The position numbers and the translations under genes are program-made. A DNA stretch of 64,000 bases from G942493375 sp942493375 (lineage in GTDB: Bacteria > Armatimonadota > UBA5829): the NCBI GenBank assembly GCA_942493375.1, contig OW818698.1:4154001-4218000 (forward strand), read 5' to 3'. Numbering within the stretch: position 1 is the stretch's first letter; each line of letters begins with the position of its first letter. Below the pieces are notes generated by a model. That model saw only the letters and a list, made by a program, of their open reading frames with translations, ran no database searches and had not been told where the DNA came from. Shown one piece after another: positions 51,601 to 60,615 of the stretch.

Positions 51601-52541
51601 CACGTGGAGGTATGACTTCGTGGAAACAGTGGGCGTGGGATTATTCAAAAAGAAGAGCAACTACTGATTTGCCAGCTATGGAATCTTATTATGGATATTA
51701 TGGATCTTGGATAACTGCAAATGACCTATATTCACAAGCTACAAATCGAATTGCACAACAGATAGCGTTGGGTGATACACTGGCTTATAATTTTGTAAGT
51801 GCTGGATGGTTAACTACTCAGAGAACTCTAGCTTCAACAATGAGTAGTAGTGACATGCAACTTGTGGTCACTGATTCTATAGATAGTTTGTCTGATACAG
51901 GCAAGTTTTATATAGAATCGGAGATTATGGCATACTCATCAAAAGACAATGTAAATAAGTCATTTACAATAAGTGCCAGAGGAGTTGATGGTACTTTGCC
52001 ATCTTCACACGCAGCAGGAACTGTTTTTTATAAAACTCCAAGTCCGTATATTTCAGAATCAGAAGGGTATATGGGGTTCCTAAAGATGCTATATGCTATA
52101 GGAACAATAAGTTCATGTCAGTTTTACGGTATTACTTATGAAGCTGACCCCAATTGGTTGTGGCAATTTCAAGATTTAGGACATGTTCATGCATTGTATT
52201 CTTATCTAGAAGACTATCTGCGAAATGGTGACTTATTAACACAAGAGGGAATAATGCATCGTTGGTCCACAGATTTACCTGCATATGAGTTTACCACAGG
52301 ATATACTTGGACCAGAGTTGTAGCTCGCAAAAAGAAATCTACCAACGACTGGTTAATTGCTGCATGGGCACAGGATGGTATCGAACGTAATGTGAATGTA
52401 ACCATCCCTGTTTTGGGAACAATAACACTGAATGCACGACCTGCTGGCAGTGTATACACTGCAGTCTTGGATGGTACAACGCCAGTAATAAAGCTGATTG
52501 ATACAGACGCAATGAACCCAACTGCGGGATTAGGAAGTTAG
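48690..52541 (+). CDS. Secreted 1283-residue multidomain glycan-active protein
   Basis: A signal peptide (residues 1-31) is followed by a CBM4/9-type carbohydrate-binding module (GANLVTNTGFESNTTGWTLG, residues 34-175), a beta domain, and a TIM-barrel-like region (about 290-560) with FPIGIYGNV, LLAWYINEDRTDD and WMITESGKFPQT; the two Glu residues are in positions expected of a retaining glycosidase. A second large region (about 680-1250) has NWGYTLMLEPTQW and WNWWYWRQDP-like blocks without a family I recognise. Within it, YIESEIMAYSSKDN and FTISARGVDGT resemble a module of phage tail proteins. GGAG lies ten bases before the ATG. Confidence 0.75.
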   Translation: MLHYRYIPHLLSSLLFGVCLLSLSCSGAYPAVTLGANLVTNTGFESNTTGWTLGASTARDTAVAHTGTSSIRLNGAAAPTSVYVNNLSCLAGRKVKLTAWVKTLIADAASGGAVLEVKCFNTASRIIGSRRSTAVATNGAWQQIQLITLIPINAATMRVTLLNTSQTASAWFDDIICTFPDDVQFRTLIRQPQYRQTVYSGQPRKIIVGAEVYDSISYPASSLAIRADLLDTSSSVIATALLKTIINKSWQNIGISIPSSATGNLTVRTRLIIRATEAVLKETTGQVTISPSALPRVHFDVNNRCIVNGTPFFPIGIYGNVTSTADLDRLKACGINTVLDTGMLSRSLTEQSDFLSALNSRNMMGVFSLKDIYDPLHGETTIDAWGAWTGVSNTVAGLVNANKNNQALLAWYINEDRTDDYIDQIKSTYTQITTLDPDHPCFQAIEGIQDYPAHAGIADITGFGTYPIWQRYKDSASPADMPILGSQTRVANKAGMYSRPVWMITESGKFPQTPTSIAPTAQQMLCEAYQAIINGARGVFLNNLPNAKLDGEPQWQAMETVAANLKAIAPIALGQDVPAEETVTSNNTNVECVTRRVGDDVYILAVNTSNGTVSVSLAVPEKLASVEGHAVDRGVPGSVLQRIVMSTNTLTDSVTALGPKVYKLTKSQFDILKESPKPNFKSGHTLPKLSYFVSLTPAYDIVKELAENWGYTLMLEPTQWRVNSLDVSDATYNPNSVDYRICTLATTDPTRYQLHLIPTHDFEGAYYNALPETTWTHTDSPGTVRTRTRTIWSSSTDVDLGEYRQCADLDAPSNARVYKCIQSAGSKENRPVPEGNAWWVLATNDELDASPGLRIFSPEAPTSIFEEAGTYWAAPIKKLKTLFPTIKTPVIINGAEAGLDVLGWTNWWYWRQDPAVWQAVGRTTELTPWYDYISTQKARQEAPIANAFRAAVPDHDLYINYTCSGTGSRDTRGGMTSWKQWAWDYSKRRATTDLPAMESYYGYYGSWITANDLYSQATNRIAQQIALGDTLAYNFVSAGWLTTQRTLASTMSSSDMQLVVTDSIDSLSDTGKFYIESEIMAYSSKDNVNKSFTISARGVDGTLPSSHAAGTVFYKTPSPYISESEGYMGFLKMLYAIGTISSCQFYGITYEADPNWLWQFQDLGHVHALYSYLEDYLRNGDLLTQEGIMHRWSTDLPAYEFTTGYTWTRVVARKKKSTNDWLIAAWAQDGIERNVNVTIPVLGTITLNARPAGSVYTAVLDGTTPVIKLIDTDAMNPTAGLGS

Positions 52542-52577
52542 GGTCAGTATACAATAATTGTTGGAAATGATATAAAT

Positions 52578-52638
52578 ATGGAGACCTTATTTCCTCGTTT
52601 TGTCGCAACACGCAATTGAAGAGAAATAAGGTCTCCAT
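52578..52638. terminator. Large inverted repeat after the 1283-residue gene
   Basis: ATGGAGACCTTATTTC and GAAATAAGGTCTCCAT form a perfect 16-bp stem with a 29-base loop. No T-run follows, so it may be a terminator or a mobile-element remnant. It lies between convergent genes. Confidence 0.6.
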
Positions 52639-52788
52639 GGAAGCAAATATATAGTGATTATACTTGTAGCTATAGGCGATTGATGAATATCATGATAGAA
52701 CCCGGTCTGCTGTATTATAAATGCTGTGTTTTGGTCGTATATTATATACTGCAAAGCCATAGCTTTTGTGTAAAAAAATATAAGCACA

Positions 52789-53586
52789 CTACTTGATAAT
52801 CTTAAGCCATGAGATAGGAAGTTTAAAGTTACGAGTTCTCAATCTTAACAATATCTTAATTATAGACCACCTGATAGTAAGCCATATATGTTCGGACCAG
52901 GAGTAGTAGCGTCTTTGCATTACGGATTTTTCAGAACAACACAAATCGTAGTTTGAACTTAAATTGCAGTTGAATTTGCATACCACCATTCCTGTATGCA
53001 AAGCTTTGGCACCTGCAAGGATGGTACGTACCATCCATTCCCTGTCTGCGACTATTTTATATGATACGTCGAATCCACCTACCATTGTAAATAAACAACG
53101 ACGTGCAAAAAGAGACTGATGGCATATATATCTGTCGTGTAAATCGCGTTTATTATAGATATTCGAAAATCTAACAATATCTTTCTCGGTGTTGTCGAGA
53201 TCAACTTCCATGACATCACCATAAAAGCAATCATGGGTTGGATTACCCATAATCACGCAAGCGACTTTCTCTACAGTATCTCCTTCAGCATATGAATCAC
53301 CAATATTCATAAAGTTTACCCAGTCACCTTTGGCATATTCAACTCCTTTATTCATAGCATCATAGACGCCATTGTCTTTTTCTGATACTAGCATATCTAT
53401 TTCTGAAATATACTTATGTATGGCTGTAAGGGTTTCTAGGTTTGAACCGCCATCAATAACAATCCATTCTATCTGATCGTAGGTCTGTGTGGATATGCTT
53501 TCGAATGTCCTTGCAATACGTGCAGGAGACTCATTGAAACATACAGTTATAATAGTGATTAGGGGTTTTCTCGTGCTTATGTCCAT
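52789..53586 (-). CDS. Family 2 glycosyltransferase
   Basis: A 265-residue GT2 enzyme. PLITIITVCFNESPARI is the N-terminal nucleotide-binding strand, IEWIVIDGGSN and EKDNGVYDAMNKGVEYAKGD follow, and the metal-binding block is FMNIGDSY in place of the usual NxDD. It is probably cytoplasmic-side, building the repeat unit of the exopolysaccharide. First of a run of minus-strand genes ending the cluster. Confidence 0.9.
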   Translation of the reverse strand: MDISTRKPLITIITVCFNESPARIARTFESISTQTYDQIEWIVIDGGSNLETLTAIHKYISEIDMLVSEKDNGVYDAMNKGVEYAKGDWVNFMNIGDSYAEGDTVEKVACVIMGNPTHDCFYGDVMEVDLDNTEKDIVRFSNIYNKRDLHDRYICHQSLFARRCLFTMVGGFDVSYKIVADREWMVRTILAGAKALHTGMVVCKFNCNLSSNYDLCCSEKSVMQRRYYSWSEHIWLTIRWSIIKILLRLRTRNFKLPISWLKIIK

Positions 53587-53676
53587 ATGTGTCAGTCTTT
53601 CTTAACAAACAAAATGTATGATCGATAAATAGCTGTAAATGCTTGCTAGATTTACCAGTTAACGATATATCGCTGT

Positions 53677-54603
53677 TCAAAAACGCTTAAGTCCTTTACG
53701 AGAATAATGCGGTGCTTGATGTTTTTCCAGGAAATATCCTTTAATAATATTCACATCAATTACAGCACTCATAAGTCTAAATGAACAACCTTCTGTGCCA
53801 GAATGTGACTTTTTAATGCTTGCTCTCAAGTAGTATGAGTAATTGAGCAATGCCTGGCGTAAATAAGGTCTTGGAAATACATGATCCCAATGATAATATG
53901 CGTAACCAATAGAGCGTCCCAACCTCTGTGATGCATTCAACAACGACGACCGTAGCAATCGGTCTGCGTTGAAACAATGAATTACTTTCCCAACATCTGC
54001 CACCATAAAGCGGAATCCAGCTTCACGTAATTGTCTACTGAACAGGCTATCCTCATAAAAACCGAGAGCGCCTGCACCCAGATATGTATCAAATTCTGGC
54101 ACTTTAGACAGCACATGACGACCAATAGCAAAATTTGCCCCTATAATTGATGGATCTGTCTCATAATCCTCGAATCCTGTATCAGCAAAGAATCGTCTGT
54201 GTTGCTCTGTCATCCAGGGACGATATAAGTAATCAGCAATTCTTACTTGGCCACACACAACATCAGCCTTGGCATTTAAAATGGGATTAATCATACCGTC
54301 AAGCCAACTACCTTCAGGTCTTACATCGTCATCTGTGAAGAGAATAACATCGCCTCTGGACTCTCGTAATGCACTATTCCGGGCATTGCTAAGACCAGGT
54401 TTAGGTTCACAAAAATAGCGAACATCACAATCTCTAAAGGTGGCCGATTCTATAATACTACGTGTGTTGTCAGATGATCCATTGTCGATTACAAGTAGTT
54501 CACCTCTTTTGTCAGTTGGAATGCTGGTGCTACGAATTGACTCAATGGTTTGTTTCAAGTCGTTAGCGCGATTTCGAGTGCATATAGCGATGGTATAATC
54601 CAT
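53677..54603 (-). CDS. Family 2 glycosyltransferase
   Basis: A 308-residue GT2 enzyme with TIAICTRNRANDLKQTIESI, LLVIDNGSSDNTRSI, NSALRESRGDVILFTDDDVRP (DDD metal site) and a C-terminal GFYEDSLFSRQLREAGF block, typical of rhamnosyl- or galactosyl-transferase-like family members. I start at the ATG at 54603 (GGAA nine bases upstream); an upstream ATG at 54624 adds seven residues. Confidence 0.9.
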   Translation of the reverse strand: MDYTIAICTRNRANDLKQTIESIRSTSIPTDKRGELLVIDNGSSDNTRSIIESATFRDCDVRYFCEPKPGLSNARNSALRESRGDVILFTDDDVRPEGSWLDGMINPILNAKADVVCGQVRIADYLYRPWMTEQHRRFFADTGFEDYETDPSIIGANFAIGRHVLSKVPEFDTYLGAGALGFYEDSLFSRQLREAGFRFMVADVGKVIHCFNADRLLRSSLLNASQRLGRSIGYAYYHWDHVFPRPYLRQALLNYSYYLRASIKKSHSGTEGCSFRLMSAVIDVNIIKGYFLEKHQAPHYSRKGLKRF

Positions 54604-54678
54604 AATCCTGATTTCCACATACATCTATGTCATATGATAAAACTGCTATTCATTCAATATGAATATGCCAGTTTGCAG

Positions 54679-55386
54679 TCATTTTAGATAGCTATCCTTA
54701 TTGACATTCATAAGTGCCTTAAATATTTCAATATCTTCTGTTGTAGTAATCTTAATGTTTTTTTCTGACCCTTTTGAGATGTGAACATGTTCGTTAAATT
54801 CTAGCATCAAACCAGAAAAAGGTAAGTCAGTTATATTCAAAGCATTTGCTTTCATATAAATATCTATTGCTTTACCATATTTGATGGTTTCGGGTGCTTG
54901 GCCTCTGAATAAGGATTCACGTTTTGCTTTGTCATCCAATATAATACCATCAGTTGAAATGTACATAGAGTCTACACAAGGTACTACCGATATTGATGAA
55001 CCATGCATCTCGCATGTGGCAAGTCCATCACTGATAATATCACTAGAAACTAATGGTCGGTTAGCATCCATAATCATTATATTGTCATCATTGCCTGCAA
55101 CATCCGTAAGAGACATTAGTCCATTAAATATAGACATATGTCTGGTATTGCCACTGCTTACAATACTACTAAATTTTGTGATATTGAATTGTCTCGCATA
55201 AGCCCGTAGTATATCATGCCAGCCGTCTAAACAGACCACAAAAATGCTGTTGATGCTGGGATGGTTCTGAAATGCTTCCATGGTATAGATGATTATAGGT
55301 TTGTTTTCAATATGCAGGAATTGCTTTGGTATTTCCTGATTCATTCTCTCGCCTGTTCCACCGGCAATTATTAATGCTATATTCAT
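54679..55386 (-). CDS. IspD/TarI-like cytidylyltransferase
   Basis: A 235-residue nucleotidyltransferase. ALIIAGGTGERMNQEIPKQFL is the CTP-binding GxGxRxGxxxPK loop; NIMIMDANRPLVSSD and the later ITTTEDIEIFKALM also fit IspD/TarI proteins. TarI makes CDP-ribitol from ribitol 5-phosphate; IspD makes CDP-methylerythritol. Next to a CDP-polyol phosphotransferase gene, a TarI-like role is more likely. Start chosen at 55386 (MNIALIIAGG). Confidence 0.8.
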   Translation of the reverse strand: MNIALIIAGGTGERMNQEIPKQFLHIENKPIIIYTMEAFQNHPSINSIFVVCLDGWHDILRAYARQFNITKFSSIVSSGNTRHMSIFNGLMSLTDVAGNDDNIMIMDANRPLVSSDIISDGLATCEMHGSSISVVPCVDSMYISTDGIILDDKAKRESLFRGQAPETIKYGKAIDIYMKANALNITDLPFSGLMLEFNEHVHISKGSEKNIKITTTEDIEIFKALMNVNKDSYLK

Positions 55387-55435
55387 TTCAATCAACACCT
55401 ATCAGTATTTAAGCAGTATACCTGAAAAAAACGAA

Positions 55436-56653
55436 TTAATGTATCACAGACTGGCTGATATGATCAACGACCAAAGCTGAAGCGCGACCATTCATTTGGC
55501 AGCCAACCTTTGCATAGAATTCATCTAGGGACAACTTATATTTGTTATTATCAAACATCTTGATGTTGTGTGTGAGTTCATCATTATTAGTTGCTAGAGG
55601 AAATGGTAATTCATCAATTTGAAAATAGAAATTCCTGTCCCTTTTGTATTCCTCAATATCAGTCGCATACAAAAAACAAGGATTTTTGCGGAGAGCAAAA
55701 TCAAACATTAAGGAGGAATAATCGGTAATCACAATATCTACTGCGCTCAAGAGTACTTGCATATCAGGATATGAAGTTGCATTATATATTGTTTCACTAT
55801 TGCATATACTAGATGCATTATCCTTGAGATTAGGATGTAACCGAATAAACATGATCCACTCGCCACCAAATCGTTGAGACAAAGCATCAAGACATGATAG
55901 CGCGTGGATGTCATAACATTCAAGTGAACAATTATTCCTGAATGTCGGTGCATACAAAACAATTTTCCTATTTATACCGACATCAAAATAGCTTCTAACT
56001 TCTTCTCTCAATGTTTTGACTGGATTTAGTAGAATGTCATTTCGCGGAGTCCCACATTCCAGTATCTTGCCATCATACCAGAAACTGTTTTTATATAGAT
56101 TGGTAATAAAGGTGCTATCGGAGATAAATAGATCAGCTTTCCTTGAATCAGCCCTTGCATCTCGAATATAATCGTCACACAGATTATCCAGAACATCTTT
56201 CTCAACTCGCTTAATACCGATTCCACCATGCCAAGTCTGGATATAATATTGACCGTACCGTTTTTTTATGCTAACTGGCTGCCTTACGTTATCAATCCAT
56301 AATCTTGCAGTAGTCATTTCATATATTGCTTGTATTGAGCCATACTCAACAACCCTAATTCGAGGTGGCAACTCTTGCTGTCCTGATAAGTCTTTGCGCA
56401 AGAGCCAGACCATTTCATAATCAAGATCTCGGCGAATTATTTCTTCGGCTATATATTTGGGATTATCACCATAACCTAATCCATAAAAGTTGGAAAAAAC
56501 TATCTTGTTTGATTTGATCTTGCAAAGGCGAAAAAAGTAGTAGCAACTATTATGTATCAATTTTATAGTATTGAATTCTAGTCGATATAGATACGCGAAA
56601 AAACTATATAGCCAGTGAATCCGTTTAATTGTGCTTTTAATGTATGTAATCAT
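55436..56653 (-). CDS. CDP-glycerol/CDP-ribitol glycerophosphotransferase family protein
   Basis: A 405-residue TagB/TagF-type enzyme. YIQTWHGGIGIKRVEKDV, LECGTPRNDILLNP, KIVLYAPTFRNN and SAVDIVITDYSSLMFDFALR are the family's signature blocks, including the TWHGG and TDYSS substrate-site motifs. It would transfer polyol-phosphate from a CDP-activated donor to a growing polymer. The IspD/TarI-like gene follows after about 50 bases, and the two could give a teichoic-acid-like or phosphopolyol-modified exopolysaccharide. Start chosen at the ATG at 56653, five bases after the flippase stop. Confidence 0.87.
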   Translation of the reverse strand: MITYIKSTIKRIHWLYSFFAYLYRLEFNTIKLIHNSCYYFFRLCKIKSNKIVFSNFYGLGYGDNPKYIAEEIIRRDLDYEMVWLLRKDLSGQQELPPRIRVVEYGSIQAIYEMTTARLWIDNVRQPVSIKKRYGQYYIQTWHGGIGIKRVEKDVLDNLCDDYIRDARADSRKADLFISDSTFITNLYKNSFWYDGKILECGTPRNDILLNPVKTLREEVRSYFDVGINRKIVLYAPTFRNNCSLECYDIHALSCLDALSQRFGGEWIMFIRLHPNLKDNASSICNSETIYNATSYPDMQVLLSAVDIVITDYSSLMFDFALRKNPCFLYATDIEEYKRDRNFYFQIDELPFPLATNNDELTHNIKMFDNNKYKLSLDEFYAKVGCQMNGRASALVVDHISQSVIH

Positions 56654-56657
56654 GATT

Positions 56658-58181
56658 TTATCTTGTCTTAACATGCTTCGCAATGGATCCAATAATCTTG
56701 TTGCGCTCTGCTTTGTTGAAATTCATAAACATAAATATTGCAATACCCAATATACCAGCAACACAGGCGCAAGCTATCAATTGTGCCCATGTATGAACCC
56801 CCCAGATTTGTCGTATAAAATAGGCTTCCAAAGTAACAACCAGAGTTGTCATGACAGTACTGAACATTGGCGGATAGAATACATTCCATTTTTGATTCAA
56901 ACACCGGGCTCCATAAATAGGTGTAAATGTCAGGTTGCGAATAAGGCCGATAACAGTGCTGACTCCGGCAATCGCATAGAGTCCCAAAGATGTAGTTTTT
57001 AATAAGGCCAATACTGTCAATGTACTGACAATGCCAGAGATAATCATTACCATTGCATTGGCCTTCAGTTTATTCGTTACGGAAAATATGACGTATATAG
57101 GATTAATACTGGCACTGACAATTAGGCACCCCACAGTGATAATGGACAGAATATATAATTCCTTAGCATTTTGTGTAGGAACCCACAAAGAGAAAAAGAT
57201 GTCACCGAAAGCTATGAACATTGCAATTAGAATACCGATTAATGTACCTACCGTTTTCATAGAACTCTTAATACTGCGTAATAATCCATCCTGGTCATCT
57301 TGGGCAAATTGTATTGTAAACTGTGGGCCGAACACACCGAGTAGTACTCCCATAATTGCTGTAATGAGCATAGGAACTGTTTTAGCAATAGCAAGCGAAC
57401 CCATCGCAACTGCACCAATTAATAGGTTAGCAATCAGCAAATCCAGCCCATCAAGTAACAACTGACTCAAGCGGATTATTGTGTTCCAGACTCCCGCAGA
57501 TAATAACTCTTTCACTTTCGAATAATCAAAATATTTTCTGTTGATCACAATCTCCGGAAGTAACTGCTTTGTAAGATACAAATTCGTGAACAAGTTTAAT
57601 ATCGTAGTCACTAAGCCAGCAATACCATAGTATATGATTTTTGGCTTTAATAGATGAAAAAGTGATACAAGTAATATTGCATTGATAATATTAACCACAA
57701 TGCTATAAATTGCAGATAAATCCAGCCTGTTTCGGACAAAAGTTGCAACACTAAATGCTGAAACTAGGACATTAACCAAAAAACAAATGAAAAGCAAGGC
57801 AAATAGAACCCGGACATCACTGAGCAGATAGGCAGGTACATTTAGAAGTCTATTAACATATAGCACAATAAGAACAGAAGGCAAGGCGAGTACAGATACC
57901 ATTATTATATTTGCGACGAGTAATGAATTGAAATAGCTGTTTGATGCCTCAGCCTTATTACGATGTATTTCGATACTAATGAATCTGCCTGACATGGAGT
58001 TCAAAGCAATGCTAACTAATGACATATAACTTATGAAATTAGCGCCTAAACCCACAAAACCAAATGCAGCACTCCCAATTTGGCTGACTACATAAGGTGT
58101 CAAGAAAAAGCTAATGCAAGAACTGGTCAAAAAAGAGACTACACTAGCAACCATGTTGATTACTAAACGTTTGTTACCCAT
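56658..58181 (-). CDS. Polysaccharide flippase (Wzx/MATE-like)
   Basis: A 507-residue membrane protein with about 14 predicted helices, starting MGNKRLVINMVASVVSFLTS. AAFGFVGLGANFISYMSL and GVWNTIIRLSQLLLDGLDLLIANLLIG resemble Wzx-type polysaccharide transporters. It should turn lipid-linked repeat units over the inner membrane. It is central in the cluster; the phosphotransferase gene follows after four bases and may be translationally coupled. Confidence 0.9.
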   Translation of the reverse strand: MGNKRLVINMVASVVSFLTSSCISFFLTPYVVSQIGSAAFGFVGLGANFISYMSLVSIALNSMSGRFISIEIHRNKAEASNSYFNSLLVANIIMVSVLALPSVLIVLYVNRLLNVPAYLLSDVRVLFALLFICFLVNVLVSAFSVATFVRNRLDLSAIYSIVVNIINAILLVSLFHLLKPKIIYYGIAGLVTTILNLFTNLYLTKQLLPEIVINRKYFDYSKVKELLSAGVWNTIIRLSQLLLDGLDLLIANLLIGAVAMGSLAIAKTVPMLITAIMGVLLGVFGPQFTIQFAQDDQDGLLRSIKSSMKTVGTLIGILIAMFIAFGDIFFSLWVPTQNAKELYILSIITVGCLIVSASINPIYVIFSVTNKLKANAMVMIISGIVSTLTVLALLKTTSLGLYAIAGVSTVIGLIRNLTFTPIYGARCLNQKWNVFYPPMFSTVMTTLVVTLEAYFIRQIWGVHTWAQLIACACVAGILGIAIFMFMNFNKAERNKIIGSIAKHVKTR

Positions 58182-58319
58182 AAAAAGCAGTACTCCGGAA
58201 TGCAGCTATTTAAGTGATTACTAATGCTTCATATCTTAATGCATCTAAACTATAGAGAACAGATTTCTGTTGTTGATTTAAAACCAAGCATTCAACATAT
58301 AAACATGTGCTATTTGCAA

Positions 58320-59195
58320 TCAACACCAAGATTGCCGCCAATTATTCCTATCAACATCGTAATATACGAAAGGACTTCCATATTGTAGTTTGAGGGAAAC
58401 CCAACTATTTCTAGCAAATGTATATTTCAATAACTTATAAAATATTGAATGAATCTTGCCAGAGGGTTTTTTTCCATATTCACTCAAAATATTTCGGACT
58501 TCTAAAAGATATTCTGGTAGATGGCTAGCGGTTTGCTGTGATGCATGTCGTCGAAACCCCCCGATAGGTGCACTAACTCCAACAATATCAGCCAATTGGA
58601 AGAAGCGTGCCCACAGTTCGAAATCACCTGCATAACGATAGTCCAGACTCATTCGTGAACCCGCTTTTTCCCAGAGGGAGCGTCTCCAGAAAGTTGATTC
58701 CTGTTGAATGAAACTATCACTCAAATAACCCAAACCAGGACAATGCATTCCAGAATAAAAACGTTTTTTGTTTACGCCTGATTTTATGCTTCCGCAAGAA
58801 ACCGCACGTCCTATATGATCCCAATATAGAGGGTACAAAGTGGTAAGCCATTCAACACTCATAAGATTTTCAAATATTTCGGCAATGATTGAGATAGTCC
58901 ATGGGAGATACATATCATCGGAATTAATCCAAGCCATAATATCACCGGTCGTTCGGCTAAATCCCTTATTGATAGCATCGTACATGCCAGAATCGGGTTC
59001 ACTCACCCAATAGGCTAAGTGCCTTTCATATTTTCGAATAATGTCTATGCTGCCATCAGTAGAACCGCCGTCAATTATAATATATTCAAGATTCGGGTAA
59101 TCCTGGTCAATTACAGACTTAATAGTCTGTTCCAAATACTGACTCTGATTATATGACGGCGTCACTATAGAAACACTGGGTTTAAAATTACCCAT
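58320..59195 (-). CDS. Family 2 glycosyltransferase
   Basis: A 291-residue GT2 enzyme with VSIVTPSYNQSQYLEQTIKS, LEYIIIDGGSTDGSIDII, SEPDSGMYDAINKGF and MAWINSDDMYLP (the DD metal site). WAWARF-like RYAGDFELWARFF and SAPIGGFRRHASQQT resemble WcaA-type transferases. It likely builds the exopolysaccharide repeat unit. Confidence 0.92.
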   Translation of the reverse strand: MGNFKPSVSIVTPSYNQSQYLEQTIKSVIDQDYPNLEYIIIDGGSTDGSIDIIRKYERHLAYWVSEPDSGMYDAINKGFSRTTGDIMAWINSDDMYLPWTISIIAEIFENLMSVEWLTTLYPLYWDHIGRAVSCGSIKSGVNKKRFYSGMHCPGLGYLSDSFIQQESTFWRRSLWEKAGSRMSLDYRYAGDFELWARFFQLADIVGVSAPIGGFRRHASQQTASHLPEYLLEVRNILSEYGKKPSGKIHSIFYKLLKYTFARNSWVSLKLQYGSPFVYYDVDRNNWRQSWC

Positions 59196-59400
59196 GAGTT
59201 CACCTTAATCTTTGCATTAGTAAATCAAACTGTAATGATTATACAACCACAAATAAACACCACACACCATTTACCTAGTTGCCAAAATGGCATTATGCAA
59301 AACAAACTGTGTAGTAAATTAGATACTAGGTGTAAGCTGAAATATTGGAGAATTGTTTTTGCGAATATATCCGCTGTTATTATCCTACAACCCGTATTAG

Positions 59401-60609
59401 TTATTCCCTTTTTTTCAAGTTTCCTATTAACACTCCTCCAATAAATGCTGTGACAAAAGATGCCGGGGCTGGTATAGACTGTAATGATGTAGCTTTCATT
59501 TGCCACAGTATGATTACTGCGAGTACTTCCAGGCATAATACTATTGCCACATAAACAGGACGAAAACGAATAAAACGCGCAGCAAAGAAACCAGCCAGTG
59601 AAGCAAATGCAATCAAGGAGATATAGAACCCATATACGGCAGCAATTATTCGGTGATTTCTAGCTGATGATGCCTGCAACGTTGTATATACACCCATACT
59701 GATCCTATTACGAATAGGCTGTGGAAGCAACTTTGCTAACATAAGTGTGTTGCGATTGGTCTCGAATCTGCTGCTACTGCGATCGAAGTCAGCTAAATCT
59801 GCAAACGTGGAAATTCTTACATCATTATGTAATGATAACCAGCCCATCAGGTCATCTAGTTGACTCCAAGTCATCGTAGCACTCGGGTTGGAATCATTAA
59901 AATAACCCGGATGGAATAGTGCGATAAGTATTTGGCCTGAACTTTTAACCGTCAAACATTCCTCCACGCCAGCATGCAGTTGTGAAGGTTCCACTGTACA
60001 CGGTAAGTAATCCACACTTGAACAGCTTGGACCTTTCAAGCTTGCGCTTAACAATTGAATGCCGGCTTTCGATAATGCTTTACAGGTGTTTACATCATAG
60101 GTGTTGAAGGGGGGGACAAAACTTGTAATGGGTATGCCAAGGGCTTTTTCTAAAAAGCGCTTTCCATTCTTTATTTTTGCCAACTGTATTTCATACTTCT
60201 CTCCAGCAAATTCGGACCAAGGAAGAGAGGTGTGAATATTTTGATGGCTGTAACCATGTAAAGCAACCTCGACTACTCCAGCATTTATTGCATTCTTCAA
60301 TAGCTTTATTTTCTCAGGTGTCAGTTGGATAAGTTTCTGTTTTTTTGGGTTCTTGTAATCATTACCGCATATAAAAGGAGTGACCGCGAATACTACCTTT
60401 GCATGTCTTTCTTTTAATATTTCAATGAGTTTATGTTCGTCATCGATGGGGCTAATTGCAGAGTAGTCATCATATCGAAAAATAACCGACAATTTTGGTT
60501 GCTTATGCTTTGCGCTAATATCAGCACAATTCACCTTTGCGGGTACGATCCAGAGCAAAATGACCAAAATCGTCATGCATTTATTTAGTTGAGAAAAGTG
60601 TATCATCAT
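59401..60609 (-). CDS. DUF2334 polysaccharide-deacetylase-like secreted protein
   Basis: A 402-residue protein. A signal peptide (residues about 12-30, CMTILVILLWIVPAK start) is followed by KLSVIFRYDDYS (the deacetylase DD motif), VEVALHGYSHQNIH (the HxxxH zinc ligands) and LIALFHPGYFND (the late His), which place it in the DUF2334/NodB-like fold. Two C-terminal membrane helices (about 340-390, VYGFYISLIAFASLAGFF and YVAIVLCLEVLAVI) anchor it. It would remove acetyl groups from the polymer. The gene starts six bases after the next glycosyltransferase ends, so both are cotranscribed. Confidence 0.85.
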   Translation of the reverse strand: MMIHFSQLNKCMTILVILLWIVPAKVNCADISAKHKQPKLSVIFRYDDYSAISPIDDEHKLIEILKERHAKVVFAVTPFICGNDYKNPKKQKLIQLTPEKIKLLKNAINAGVVEVALHGYSHQNIHTSLPWSEFAGEKYEIQLAKIKNGKRFLEKALGIPITSFVPPFNTYDVNTCKALSKAGIQLLSASLKGPSCSSVDYLPCTVEPSQLHAGVEECLTVKSSGQILIALFHPGYFNDSNPSATMTWSQLDDLMGWLSLHNDVRISTFADLADFDRSSSRFETNRNTLMLAKLLPQPIRNRISMGVYTTLQASSARNHRIIAAVYGFYISLIAFASLAGFFAARFIRFRPVYVAIVLCLEVLAVIILWQMKATSLQSIPAPASFVTAFIGGVLIGNLKKRE

Positions 60610-60615
60610 TTATCC

